A stretch of DNA of 64,000 nt from Archivesica marissinica (GCA_014843695.1 CM026395.1:44130396-44194395); one strand, 5' to 3'. Positions 14,701 to 26,336 are shown, numbered from the stretch's first letter. Translations and numbers: made by a program. The notes: generated by a model not told the origin, from the letters alone.

Positions 14701-17700
14701 TGTATATACAAGTTTTACTGTATTCCCAGATTACTGATGCATTCAGGGTGTATATACAAGTTTTACTGTATTCCCAGATTACTGATGCATTCAGAGTGTA
14801 TATACAAGTTTTACTGTATTCCCAGATTACTGATGCATTCAGGGTGTATATACAAGTTTTACTGTATTCCCAGATTACTGATGCATTCAGACTGTATATA
14901 CAAGTTTTACTGTATTCCCAGATTACTGATGCATTCAGGCTGTATATACAAGTTTTACTGTATTCCCAGATTACTGATGCATTCAGGGTGTATATACAAG
15001 TTTTACTGTATTCCCAGATTATTGATGCATTCAAACTGTATATACAAGTTTTACTGTATTCCCAGATTACTGATGCATTCAGGGTGTATATACAAGTTTT
15101 ACTGTATTCCCAGATTACTGATGCATTCAGACTGTATATACAAGTTTTACTGTATTCCCAGATTACTGATGCATTCAGGGTGTATATACAAGTTTTACTG
15201 TATTCCCAGATTACTGATGCATTCGGTGTATACAAGTTTTACTGTATTCCCAGATTACTGATGCATTCAGGGTGTATATACAAGTTTTACTGTATTCCCA
15301 GATTACTGATGCATTCAGACTGTATATACAAGTTTTACTGTATTCCCAGATTACTGATGCATTCAGGGTGTATATACAAGTTTTACTGTATTCCCAGATT
15401 ACTGATGCATTCAGGGTGTATATACAAGTTTTACTGTATTCCCAGATTACTGATGCATTCAGACTGTATATACAAGTTTTACTGTATTCCCAGATTACTG
15501 ATGCATTCAGACTGTATATACAAGTTTTACTGTATTCCCAGATTACTGTTACATTCAGGGTGTATATATAAGTTTTACTGTATTCCCAGATTACTGATGC
15601 ATTCAGACTGTATATACAAGTTTTACTGTATTCCCAGATTACTGATGCATTCAGACTGTATATACAAGTTTTACTGTATTCCCAGATTACTGATGCATTC
15701 AGGGTGTATATACAAGTTTTACTGTATTCCCAGATTACTGATGCATTCAGACTGTATATACAAGTTTTACTGTATTCCCAGATTACTGTTGCATTCAGGG
15801 TGTATATACAAGTTTTACTGTATTCCCAGATTACTGATGCATTCAGACTGTATATACAAGTTTTACTGTATTCCCAGATTACTGATGCATTCAGGGTGTA
15901 TATACAAGTTTTACTGTATTCCCAGATTACTGATGCATTCAGAGTGTATATACAAGTTTTACTGTATTCCCAGATTACTGATGCATTCAGGGTGTATATA
16001 CAAGTTTTACTGTATTCCCAGATTACTGATGCATTCAGGGTGTATATACAAGTTTTACTGTATTCCCAGATTACTGATGCATTCAGACTGTATATACAAG
16101 TTTTACTGTATTCCCAGATTACTGATGCATTCAGGCTGTATACTGTATTCCCAGATTACTGTGCATTCAGGGTGTATATACAAGTTTTACTGTATTCCCA
16201 GATTACTGATGCATTCAGGGTGTATATACAAGTTTTACTGTATTCCCAGATTACTGATGCATTCAGGGTGTATATACAAGTTTTACTGTATTCCCAGATT
16301 ACTGATGCATTCAGGGTGTATATACAAGTTTTACTGTATTCCCAGATTACTGATGCATTCAGAGTGTATATACAAGTTTTACTGTATTCCCAGATTACTG
16401 ATGCATTCAGGGTGTATATACAAGTGTTACTGTATTCCCAGATTACTGATGCATTCAGACTGTATATACAAGTTTTACTGTATTCCCAGATTACTGATGC
16501 ATTCAGGGTGTATATACAAGTTTTACTGTATTCCCAGATTACTGATGCATTCAGGGTGTATATACAAGTTTTACTGTATTCCCAGATTACTGATGCATTC
16601 AGGGTGTATATACAAGTGTTACTGTATTCCCAGATTACTGTTGCATTCAGGGTGTATATACAAGTTTTACTGTATTCCCAGATTACTGATGCATTCAGAG
16701 TGTATATACAAGTTTTACTGTATTCCCAGATTACTGATGCATTCAGGGTGTATATACAAGTGTTACTGTATTCCCAGATTACTGATGCATTCAGGGTGTA
16801 TATACAAGTGTTACTGTATTCCCAGATTACTGATGCATTCAGACTGTATATACAAGTTTTACTGTATTCCCAGATTACTGTTGCATTCAGGGTGTATATA
16901 CAAGTTTTACTGTATTCCCAGATTACTGATGCATTCAGACTGTATATACAAATTTTACTGTATTCCCAGATTACTGTTACATTCAAACTGTATATACAAG
17001 TTTTACTGTATTCCCAGATTACTGATGCATTCAAGGTGTATATACAAGTTTTACTGTATTCCCAGATTACTGATGCATTCAAAATGTATATACAAGTTTT
17101 ACTGTATTCCCAGATTACTGATGCATTCAGGGTGTATATACAAGTTTTACTGTATTCCCAGATTATTGATGCATTCAAACTGTATATACAAGTTTTACTG
17201 TATTCCCAGATTACTGATGCATTCAAGGTGTATATACAAGTTTTACTGTATTCCCAGATTACTGATGCATTCAAACTGTATATACAAGTTTTACTGTATT
17301 CCCAGATTACTGATGCATTCAGGGTGTATATACACGTTTTACTGTATTCCCACATTATTGATGCATTCAAACTGTATATACAAGTTTTACTGTATTCCCA
17401 GATTACTGATGCATTCAGGGTGTATATACAAGTTTTACTGTATTCCCAGATTACTGTTGCATTCAGGGTGTATATATAAGTTTTACTGTATTCCCAGATT
17501 ACTGATGCATTCAGGGTGTATATACAAGTTTTACTGTATTCCCAGATTACTGATGCATTCAGGGTGTATATACAAGTTTTACTGTATTCCCAGATTACTG
17601 ATGCATTCAGGGTGTATATACAAGTTTTACTGTATTCCCAGATTATTGATGCATTCAGACTGTATATACAAGTTTTACTGTATTCCCAGATTACTGATGC

Positions 17701-20700
17701 ATTCAGGGTGTATATACAAGTTTTACTGTATTCCCAGATTATTGATGCATTCAGACTGTATATACAAGTTTTACTGTATTCCCAGATTATTGATGCATTC
17801 AGACTGTATATACAAGTTTCACTGTATTCCCAGATTATTGATGCATTCAGACTGTATAGACGATTTTTACTGTATTCCCAGATTACTGGTGCATTCAGGG
17901 TGTATATACAAGTTTTACTGTATTCCCAGATTACTGATGCATTCAGGGTGTATATACACGTTTTACTGTATTCCCAGATTATTGATGCATTCAAACTGTA
18001 TATACAAGTTTTACTGTATTCCCAGATTACTGATGCATTCAGGGTGTATATACAAGTTTTACTGTATTCCCAGATTATTGATGCATTCAGACTGTATAGA
18101 CGATTTTTACTGTATTCCCAGATTACTGGTGCATTCAGGGTGTATATACAAGTTTTACTGTATTCCCAGATTACTGATGCATTCAGGGTGTATATACACG
18201 TTTTACTGTATTCCCAGATTATTGATGCATTCAAACTGTATATACAAGTTTTACTGTATTCCCAGATTACTGATGCATTCAGGGTGTATATACAAGTGTT
18301 ACTGTATTCCCAGATTACTGATGCATTCAGACTGTATATACAAGTGTTACTGTATTCCCAGATTACTGATGCATTCAGGGTGTATATACAAGTTTTACTG
18401 TATTCCCAGATTACTGATGCATTCAGGGTGTATATACAAGTGTTACTGTATTCCCAGATTACTGTTGCATTCAGGGTGTATATACAAGTTTTACTGTATT
18501 CCCAGATTACTGATGCATTCAGAGTGTATATACAAGTTTTACTGTATTCCCAGATTACTGATGCATTCAGGGTGTATATACAAGTGTTACTGTATTCCCA
18601 GATTACTGATGCATTCAGGGTGTATATACAAGTGTTACTGTATTCCCAGATTACTGATGCATTCAGACTGTATATACAAGTTTTACTGTATTCCCAGATT
18701 ACTGTTGCATTCAGGGTGTATATACAAGTTTTACTGTATTCCCAGATTACTGATGCATTCAGACTGTATATACAAATTTTACTGTATTCCCAGATTACTG
18801 TTACATTCAGGGTGTATATATAAGTTTTACTGTATTCCCAGATTACTGATGCATTCAGGGTGTATATATAAGTTTTACTGTATTCCCAGATTACTGATGC
18901 ATTCAGATAAGTTTTACTGTATTCCCAGATTACTGTTGCATTCAGGGTGTATATACAAGTTTTACTGTATTCCCAGATTACTGTTGCATTCAGGGTGTAT
19001 ATACAAGTTTTACTGTATTCCCAGATTACTGATGCATTCAGAGTGTATATACAAGTTTTACTGTATTCCCAGATTACTGATGCATTCAGAGTGTTATATA
19101 CAAGTTTTACTGTATTCCCAGATTACTGATGCATTCAGAGTGTATATACAAGTTTTACTGTATTCCCAGATTACTGATGCATTCAGACTGTATATACAAG
19201 TTTTACTGTATTCCCAGATTACTGATGCATTCAGACTGTATATACAAGTTTTACTGTATTCCCAGATTACTGATGCATTCAGACTGTATATACAAGTTTT
19301 ACTGTATTCCCAGATTACTGATGCATTCAGACTGTATATACAAGTTTTACTGTATTCCCAGATTACTGATGCATTCAGGCTGTTTATACAAGTTTTACTG
19401 TATCCCCAGATTACTGATGCATTCAGGGTGTATATATAAGTTTTACTGTATTCCCAGATTACTGATGCATTCAAACTGTATATACAAGTTTTACTGTATT
19501 CCCAGATTACTGATGCATTCAGACTGTATATACAAGTTTTACTGTATTCCCAGATTACTGATGCATTCAGACTGTATATACAAGTTTTACTGTATTCCCA
19601 GATTACTGATGCATTCAGGCTGTATATACAAGTTTTACAAGTTTTACTGTATTCCAAGATTACTGATGCATTCAGGGTGTATATATAAGTTTTACTGTAT
19701 TCCCAGATTACTGATGCATTCAGGCTGTTTATACAAGTTTTACTGTATTCCAAGATTACTGATGCATTCAGGGTGTATATATAAGTTTTACTGTATTCCC
19801 AGATTACTGATGCATTCAGGGTGTATATACAAGTTTTACTGTATTCCCAGATTACTGATGCATTCAGACTGTATATACAAGTTTTACTGTATTCCCAGAT
19901 TACTGATGCATTCAGGGTGTATATACAAGTTTTACTGTATTCCCAGATTACTGATGCATTCAGGGTGTATATACAAGTTTTACTGTATTCCCAGATTACT
20001 GATGCATTCAAACTGTATATACAAGTTTTACTGTATTCCCAGATTACTGATGCATTCAGGGTGTATATACAAGTGTTACTGTATTCCCAGATTACTGTTG
20101 CATTCAGACTGTATATACAAGTTTTACTGTATTCCCAGATTACTGTTACATTCAGGGTGTATATACACGTTTTACTGTATTCCCAGATTACTGATGCATT
20201 CAGGGTGTATATACAAGTTTTACTGTATTCCCAGATTACTGATGCATTCAGACTGTATATACCAGTTTTACTGTATTCCCAGATTACTGATGCATTCAGG
20301 GTGTATATACAAGTTTTACTGTATTCCCAGATTACTGATGCATTCAGGGTGTATATACAAGTTTTACTGTATTCCCAGATTACTGATGCATTCAAACTGT
20401 ATATACAAGTTTTACTGTATTCCCAGATTACTGATGCATTCAGGGTGTATATACAAGTTTTACTGTATTCCCAGATTACTGATGCATTCAGGCTGTATAT
20501 ACAAGTTTTACAAGTTTTACTGTATTCCAAGATTACTGATGCATTCAGGGTGTATATATAAGTTTTACTGTATTCCCAGATTACTGATGCATTCAGGCTG
20601 TTTATACAAGTTTTACAAGTTTTACTGTATTCCAAGATTACTGATGCATTCAGGGTGTATATATAAGTTTTACTGTATTCCCAGATTACTGATGCATTCA

Positions 20701-23058
20701 GGGTGTATATACAAGTTTTACTGTATTCCCAGATTACTGATGCATTCAGACTGTATATACAAGTTTTACTGTATTCCCAGATTACTGATGCATTCAGGGT
20801 GTATATACAAGTTTTACTGTATTCCCAGATTACTGATGCATTCAGGGTGTATATACAAGTTTTACTGTATTCCCAGATTACTGATGCATTCAAACTGTAT
20901 ATACAAGTTTTACTGTATTCCCAGATTACTGATGCATTCAGGGTGTATATACAAGTGTTACTGTATTCCCAGATTACTGTTGCATTCAGACTGTATATAC
21001 AAGTTTTACTGTATTCCCAGATTACTGTTACATTCAGGGTGTATATACACGTTTTACTGTATTCCCAGATTACTGATGCATTCAGGGTGTATATACAAGT
21101 TTTACTGTATTCCCAGATTACTGATGCATTCAGACTGTATATACAAGTTTTACTGTATTCCCAGATTACTGATGCATTCAGACTGTATATACAAGTTTTA
21201 CTGTATTCCCAGATTACTGATGCATTCAGACTGTATATACAAGTTTTACTGTATTCCCAGATTACTGATGCATTCAGACTGTATAGACGAGATGGATTTA
21301 GAAGATAATTGGATCGGAGATCTGGCTGGCAGGGAAATATTGGAAGCTTTAGAACACAGGAAGGAAGGTAAAATACAAGCTTTTGAACGGTATGTTTACC
21401 AATTAGTTCCTTGTGGCCATAGATTATAACTTTGGTAATGATCGGAACGGATACTACGGAGTACTTGTTCTTGTATGATCGGATCGGATCGGATACCAGA
21501 GTACCTGTCCCAGATCGGATCGGATACCGGAGTACTTGTTCTTGTATGATCGGATCAGATCGGATACCAGAGTACTTGTCCCAGATCGGATCGGATACCA
21601 GAGTCCTTGTCCCAGATCGGATCGGATACCGGAGTACTTGTCCCAGATCGGATCGGATACCAGAGTCCTTGTCCCAGATCGGATCGGATACCAGAGTCCT
21701 TGTCTCGGATCGGATACCGGAGTACTTGTCCCAGATCGGATCCCGGAGTACTTGTCCCAGATTGGATCGGATACCGGAGTACTTGTCCCAGATCGGATCC
21801 CGGAGTACTTGTCCCAGATCGGATCCCGGAGTACTTGTCCCAGATCAGATCCCGGAGTACTTGTCCCAGATCGGATCCCAGAGTACTTGTCCCAGATCGG
21901 ATCGGATCCTGGAGTACTTGTCCCAGATCGGATCGGATCCCGGAGTACTTGTCCCAGATCGGATCCCGGAGTACTTGTCCCAGATCGGATCCCGGAGTAC
22001 TTGTCCCAGATCGGATCCCGGAGTACTTGTCCCAGATCGGATCCCGGAGTACTTGTCCCAGCTGTACTTACATGTACATTTAATGATGTATCAGCCGGCT
22101 AATAGAATAGAACACTTCAATTAGCGTCCATTCTGATGGCAAATGCTTATTCTTACCCAGAATGCTATTTCATTTCTGGATGCAGACCAAGTGCCCTGTG
22201 GGCTTTTTGCTGATTGTTGTTGATGATTTATTTGTTTTAGAAATTGTATCCTCACACCGACTCATTGTTACATTATTGCAGAGAAGATGGGCGGAGTAAA
22301 AATGAGAACAACTCACAAGCTGAGCACGGATGTATTTAACAGTATTGTCAAACTGGGATCCGGCCTCAAGAAAAAAAAGAAGAAAGGCAAAAAGGTATCC
22401 TGTCTTTTAATCCATAGAGCAACTTCATTTTTAACGTTGCTAGTTTCATTCCAACTTGTATATAATTATTGTAATATTAACCCATAATTATTAGTTTCAT
22501 CTGCATGCTATGTGGTGGACACAGTTGATACGAGTTTTCTCAAATGATTTGATTGATTTGAGTGTAAAACTGAGAATCAACCAATCAGCTTGGGACTTTA
22601 AACAAAGCTCTCATGTCAGTGCTTTACACCGTGCACGTAAAAAACCCAGAGTATGGAATGAGTATCTGTCCGTCATCATTGAACTATCCTCCAAAAATCT
22701 AAAATGACTAATCTCTTCAGGAGGCGTCGCTCATATGGGCAACCGGTAGCAACGATAAATAAACGTAAATCACACACACAGGAGGTGTTGCTCATATGGG
22801 CAACCAGTAGCGACGATAAATAATCGGAAAACACACACACAGGAGGTGTCGCTCATATGGGCAACCAGTAGCAACGATAAATAATCGGAAAACACACAAA
22901 TCAGAAGCTTGAGACCCTGGTTCAGATCTGAGAAGTTTTATAACTTCTGACACTGACGGATTCGCTATTCTTCAAGAACACACCCACTAGATATAGGAAT
23001 TTCAATATTTTTAAACCTTCGTCATATAATACTTTCTCTATTCCAGAAGAAGAAATGA
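5710..23058 (+). CDS. Leucine-rich-repeat protein, C-terminal part (5 exons, 5' end outside window)
   Basis: Five exons join by GT-AG splicing with matching phases: 5710-5758, 5873-6015, 21261-21367, 22282-22394, 23047-23058. The product runs from LEESYRRHLLEYALS through a short Lys/Pro linker. Two ribonuclease-inhibitor-like LRR segments follow (WIQKLHIADNAIDN and IDEMDLEDNWIGD, the latter followed by REILEALEHRKE). The end is VKMRTTHKLSTDVFNSIVKL and a poly-lysine tail closed by TGA. LRR folds of this type are protein-binding scaffolds; the specific partner is unknown and I do not recognise the orthologue. The N-terminal exons lie before this window. The intron between exons 2 and 3 is 15.2 kb and almost wholly minisatellite. 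The first exon is the least certain; the last four are tied together by phase and by LRR continuity across the junction MRLFK|KLLMHSD. Confidence 0.8.
5873..6015 (+). CDS. LRR gene, exon b
   Basis: The exon lies between an acceptor (tattactaggtaag) and a strong donor (gtgagtttg). It encodes a Lys/Pro-rich stretch and then GPWIQKLHIADNAIDN and HGAKYAPVICMRLFK. It ends in phase 2 (AA), completed by the A of the exon at 21261 to give lysine. An alternative acceptor five bases upstream (tactag) would put the start in another phase. Confidence 0.75.
6071..6240. repeat. 32 bp minisatellite, left half
   Basis: Five complete 32 bp units and the start of a sixth (tttggaggtggtttatatgc then agggttagtgta). 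The array breaks after tttggaggtg, where the 20 bp array begins, and resumes on the far side at 7297. The 55 bp before it (6016-6070) are unremarkable intron. Confidence 0.97.
6241..7300. repeat. 20 bp minisatellite, 53 units
   Basis: The array has 53 units of exactly 20 bp, of the form ta(c/t)at(a/g)cacaccacagagta. I read each unit: only the two bracketed positions vary, both as transitions. The four combinations C-A, T-G, C-G and T-A occur 11, 15, 12 and 15 times. The last unit ends in ccacatgg, which bridges back into the 32 bp repeat. All six frames stay open because neither the unit nor its reverse complement contains a stop. Confidence 0.98.
7297..7450. repeat. 32 bp minisatellite, right half
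   Basis: Four complete copies of the same 32 bp unit as at 6071, then a truncated one ending gtgtatttgcacagg. The split arrangement shows the 20 bp array sits inside the 32 bp array. Positions 7451-7615 are single-copy intron sequence with nothing recognised. Confidence 0.96.
7793..11908. repeat. 63 bp SINE-derived minisatellite (interrupted by assembly gap)
   Basis: The unit is cacccggggtctacatcc, then accaataatagctggag, then agtagccatataacctg, then agctgttggtg. About 34 units precede the gap and 15 follow it. Variants include aatActag for aataAtag and gtcgcc for gtagcc. The first units after the gap read cttcatcc or cttcctcc with gtcgc, distinct from the ctacatcc units elsewhere. Because 63 is a multiple of three, long stop-free frames (period 21 residues) appear on the minus strand. 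Confidence 0.97.
9967..10966. other. Assembly gap of 1,000 N
   Basis: Exactly 1,000 N lie inside the 63 bp array. The round number suggests a placeholder, so the true array length is unknown. Open frames crossing it are meaningless. Confidence 0.99.
11946..12075. repeat. 26 bp minisatellite, 5 copies
   Basis: Five near-perfect 26 bp copies (gggacaggtgggttttccag then ttgctc) begin a few bases after the A-rich end of the SINE. Positions 12076-12306 are single-copy AT-rich intron with nothing recognised. Confidence 0.96.
12307..13349. repeat. 36 bp minisatellite, about 29 copies
   Basis: Each unit reads taagtattaggcctagac, then tggtacactcactacacg or its ...acaca variant. At 12307-12680 the variants cycle as one cat-type and two cgt-type units, a 108 bp higher-order repeat. 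Units with actcacatca appear only in the second half. Being 36 bp long, it gives open minus-strand frames that are not genes. Confidence 0.96.
13432..13510 (+). mobile_element. SINE head fragment (family with ccactgtaacctatcatc)
   Basis: The segment cttccgtggtcaagtagtt ... ctactgtaacctatcatcac ... cactggtttcaacc matches the tRNA-like head of the SINE at 26914 and 61018. The body is missing. It stands about 50 bp before the 48 bp array. Confidence 0.75.
13561..21290. repeat. 48 bp minisatellite derived from a 3' splice site and exon start (about 161 units)
   Basis: Each unit is ttttactgtattcccag, then attactgatgcattcag, then actgtatatacaag or the ggtgtatatacaag form. The last unit runs without a break into the LRR exon: its tattcccag is the acceptor and its attactgatgcattcag begins the coding sequence. 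Units near 13785, 17850 and 18090 read actgtatagacgat, keeping exon bases up to atagacga that the usual unit has lost. Block duplications are visible, for example 19821-20300 against 20703-21180 with an offset of 882 bp. The unit is 16 codons, so frames run open for kilobases (one of 1,965 codons). I read it as intronic. Confidence 0.96.
21261..21367 (+). CDS. LRR gene, exon c (source of the 48 bp repeat)
   Basis: The exon starts after tactgtattcccag and ends before gtaaaat. With the phase-2 end of the previous exon it encodes KLLMHSDCIDEMDLEDNW and then IGDLAGREILEALEHRKE. This matches the RNI-type LRR pattern L..N..L.ELDLSDN.IGD residue for residue at the consensus positions, so the first 24 bases, shared with the minisatellite, are truly coding. 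It ends in phase 1. Confidence 0.88.
21432..22062. repeat. 26/31 bp minisatellite, about 21 copies
   Basis: The short unit is cccggagtacttgtcccag then atcggat (26 bp). The long unit has an extra cggat (31 bp). Long units dominate the left half and short ones the right, where each junction makes a GGATCC. It starts 65 bp after the exon donor, inside the next intron. Positions 22063-22281 are ordinary intron. Confidence 0.95.
22282..22394 (+). CDS. LRR gene, exon d
   Basis: The acceptor is cattattgcag and the donor is gtatcc. The phase-1 G of the previous exon plus AG gives Glu, then KMGGVKMRTTHKLSTDVF, NSIVKLGSG and a lysine run. It ends in phase 0. Confidence 0.8.
22620..22898 (+). mobile_element. 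SINE-like element with a triplicated 61 bp tail
   Basis: The body at 22620-22718 (gtatggaatgagtatctg, aactatcctccaaaaatc) is shared with 38850-38917. The tail aggaggcgtcgctcatatgg ... gcaacgataaataaacg is present three times with a 61 bp period (22719, 22780, 22841). The copy at 38917 has one tail. Confidence 0.82.
23047..23058 (+). CDS. LRR gene, terminal coding segment and stop
   Basis: After the acceptor ctctattccag, the bases AAG AAG AAA TGA extend the lysine tail in phase and stop. The 3' UTR follows; I see no clear AATAAA before the array at 23318. Confidence 0.7.
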   Translation, partial: KKK

Positions 23059-23317
23059 GGCACATACTGAAGATTTCTGTAAATCCCCGAAGATACATCC
23101 CGAAGATTGCACAGATGGGTTTTACAGCACACTAACACAGTTTTCTCATCAAAATACATCGTGGAACTAGAGGACACTTGGTAGAGGACATACCACCTCC
23201 ATGCTGTGATCCAGAACTAGGGTTTTTTCTAGAGTGGATTGACAGGGCGCAACACCCTATACCCTTTATATCCCCGGAATTTTGCCTCTTTTTTAAAAAG
23301 TTTATATATACGCCTCA

Positions 23318-24321
23318 ACAGGTGACTGCCTTAGGGCAGACCTATATATATATATATATATAAACTAGAACAGGTGACTGCCTTAGGGCAGACCTATATA
23401 TATATAAACTGGAACAGGTGACTGCCTTAGGGCAGACCTATATATATATAAACTAGAACAGGTGACTGCCTTAGGGCAGACCTATATATATATATATATA
23501 AACAGGAACAGGTGACTGCCTTAGGGCAGACCTATATATATATATATAACTAGAACAGGTGACTGCTTAGGGCAGACCTATATATATATATATATAAACT
23601 AGAACAGGTGACTGCCTTAGGGCAGACCTATATATATATAAACAGGAACAGGTGACTGCCTTAGGGCAGACCTATATATATATAAACTAGAACAGGTGAC
23701 TGCCTTAGGGCAGACCTATATATATATATATAAAACAGGAACAGGTGACTGCCTTAGGGCAGACCTATATATATATAAACTAGAACAGGTGACTGCCTTA
23801 GGGCAGACCTATATATATATAAACTAGAACAGGTGACTGCCTTAGGGCAGACCTATATATATATATATAAACTAGAACAGGTGACTGCCTTAGGGCAGAC
23901 CTATATATATATAAACTAGAACAGGTGACTGCCTTAGGGCAGACCTATATATATATATAAACTAGAACAGGTGACTGCCTTAGGGCAGACCTATATATAT
24001 ATATAAACTAGAACAGGTGACTGCCTTAGGGCAGACCTATATACACATATATATATATATATAAACTAGAACAGGTGACTGCCTTAGGGCAGACCTATAT
24101 ATATATATAAACTAGAACAGGTGACTGCCTTAGGGCAGACCTATATATATAAACTAGAACAGGTGACTCCCTTAGTGCAGAACTATATATATATATATAA
24201 ACAGGAACAGGTGACTGCCTTAGGCAGACCTATATATATAAACTAGAACAGGTGACTGCCTTAGGGCAGAATATATATATATATATATAAACTAGAACAG
24301 GTGACTGCCTTAGGGCAGACC

Positions 24322-24354
<33 letters not shown>

Positions 24355-24435
24355 GAACAGGTGACTGTCTTATGGCAGAACTATATATATATATAAACTA
24401 GAACAGGTGACTGTCTTAGTGCAGACTATATATAT

Positions 24436-24487
<52 letters not shown>

Positions 24488-24495
24488 ATATATAC
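23318..24495. repeat. Minisatellite of about 44 bp with hairpin core and (TA)n
   Basis: About 24 units of aactagaacaggtgactgcc ... ttagggcagacc followed by a TA run of variable length. Each unit contains ctgcc-ttag-ggcag, a 5 bp stem with a 4 base loop. The array ends in a long TA tract (24426-24494). It lies in the 3' flank or 3' UTR of the LRR gene. Confidence 0.95.
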
Positions 24496-25339
24496 TAAGA
24501 CAAGTGCCAATAATGGGGTCTTAGATGATATAAAACCCTTTCTATGGGGTCCTCGATTATAGCGGGGTCTATTTAATGCCCCATGAATATTTTTCGCCTA
24601 AATTGTCCTTAAGGTTACCTCTGGGTTCAACTGAGCTAATATGCGTATACACGGTCTGAAAAATATACTGCAATTTGAGTTGTCTCCCTTTGCCCTTGGG
24701 GGCCCCAATGAAACTGGTTCTCGCGTAATAATACAATATTGAAGGAAAGTCAGGAACCAGGGCTGGTGCTTGCGGTGACGTACATTTGTGCAAACTTCCC
24801 CGCCAAGACTGACATTCCCGCCAAGTTGCAGAGCTGTAAGGTCTACTTCTACTTCTACTTCAATACTGCCCAGGGCTAATGCATCACGGGCAAGTGACAT
24901 CATAAGGTACGGTAAGTTGCTGATAATTCATTACGTTTAGGCATTTAATATAAATAAATATAAAATTGTTGACATTATTCTTGTCCTGCGAAAATGATTT
25001 CAGAAGCATAGAGTTATTGACTTATCGATATTTCTTACACTGACACATATACCCCACCCACTGCGTAATGCATGCTGTTCCGAAGTTTAGCTTTAGATCC
25101 GTGAATCACCAGTCCCATTATCTTTAACAGTGAATATTATAAATCCAGATGGAAAGCTCATCAAACTAGTCAATGTTTTCTCTAATTATAATAACAAAAT
25201 TATTGGTTGCATCTAAGACGCACCTTGGTCCAGAGGTTATTATATCGTCGGGGAAAAAGATATCTGTACGGAAAGTACCAACATGCATATTGACTCTTGA
25301 AAAATCCAGCTTTACTTGAGATTTTGACTTTAACGGTCA
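24496..25339. other. Single-copy spacer, no gene recognised
   Basis: No coding exon is convincing. Two E2F-like motifs (ttccccgcc at 24796 and ttcccgcc at 24815) lie in a small GC-richer patch. A (gaagta)3 tract on the minus strand at about 24840-24865 matches part of exon 5 of the downstream gene. This could be a promoter, but nothing proves it. Confidence 0.4.
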
Positions 25340-26194
25340 TTGACTTCACTTTCAATCTAGTCTATGGTAGGGAGATGGACAATGTCAGGAGGGAGATGGT
25401 TCCAATGGTAGATTGTTCTTGGAAAAAAGGAAAACTTGTAGTAGTCTGTAGTTGCTGTAATTAACCTATAGCTTAAGGAATGGCGAGTAGGACGGGAGAG
25501 AGGAACTAGGTAATTTTCAATGGGAATAGCAACCAGATCATTATGAATTTTATACATAAGGGATAACCTATTGTCAATACGCCGTTGATCTAGTCTGCTT
25601 AGATTGTAGCATGTCTAACACTAGAGGTACGATAGAAGTCAGCCTTTATCCAATGGGCTGCTCTTCACTGGACACCTTCAATTTGGTCTATCAATGTTTG
25701 GGTATGGGGCGACCAGATCTCCGAGCCATATTCAAGCTAGGGTCTCACTAGTGTCTGGTAAGCCATGGGCTTAAGGGATTCGGATTTGACCTGGAGGTTT
25801 CTGCGTAGAAATCCTAATGTTTGGTTTGCTTTCTTTGTTGACCTTTTTTATGAGTGTCCCATGACAGGAGTTTATAATTACTGGGAATAGGATGCTTCCT
25901 TCTGGTGACGTGGATAACTTGACATTTGGTCGATTTGGAGGGGTTAAATTCCATGTCCCACTCCCAACTCTTCTAATCTCTTAAGATCATTTTGGAGTGT
26001 GACCGATTCATTTGCAGATGTCAGTGATTGATAGACTGCAGTATCATCTGCAAAGATAAGGACTTTGGAACTGATGTTTTGTGGGAGGTCGTTTATGTAG
26101 GCTAGGAAAAGCAGGGGTCCAAGTACGGATCCCTGTGGGACTCCAGAAAACACCGGAATGGCCTCTGAACTAATACCATTAAGGACAACTGACT

Positions 26195-26336
26195 GGAGTC
26201 TATTGTATAGAAAACTCTTAATCCACCTTAATGTTTCACCTCTGACTCCATAGTCATGCATTTTTGGAGTCTATTGTATAGAAAACTCTTAATCCACCTT
26301 AATGTTTCACCTCTGACTCCGTAGTCATGCAATTTA
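26195..26336. repeat. 71 bp tandem duplication within the LINE
   Basis: The sequence from ggagtctattgtatagaaaa to tagtcatgca is present twice with an offset of 71 bp (26195 and 26266). The length is not a multiple of three, so it shifts the reverse transcriptase frame. Confidence 0.9.

Noticed and set aside
13542..19439. A 1,965-codon open frame
   Set aside because: It is the 48 bp array read in frame; the unit is a multiple of three with no stop, frames on the other strand are open too, and the frame identity changes at indels.
21432..22124. A 230-codon frame with SRSTCPRSD repeats
   Set aside because: It reads the 26/31 bp array; three offset frames are equally open.
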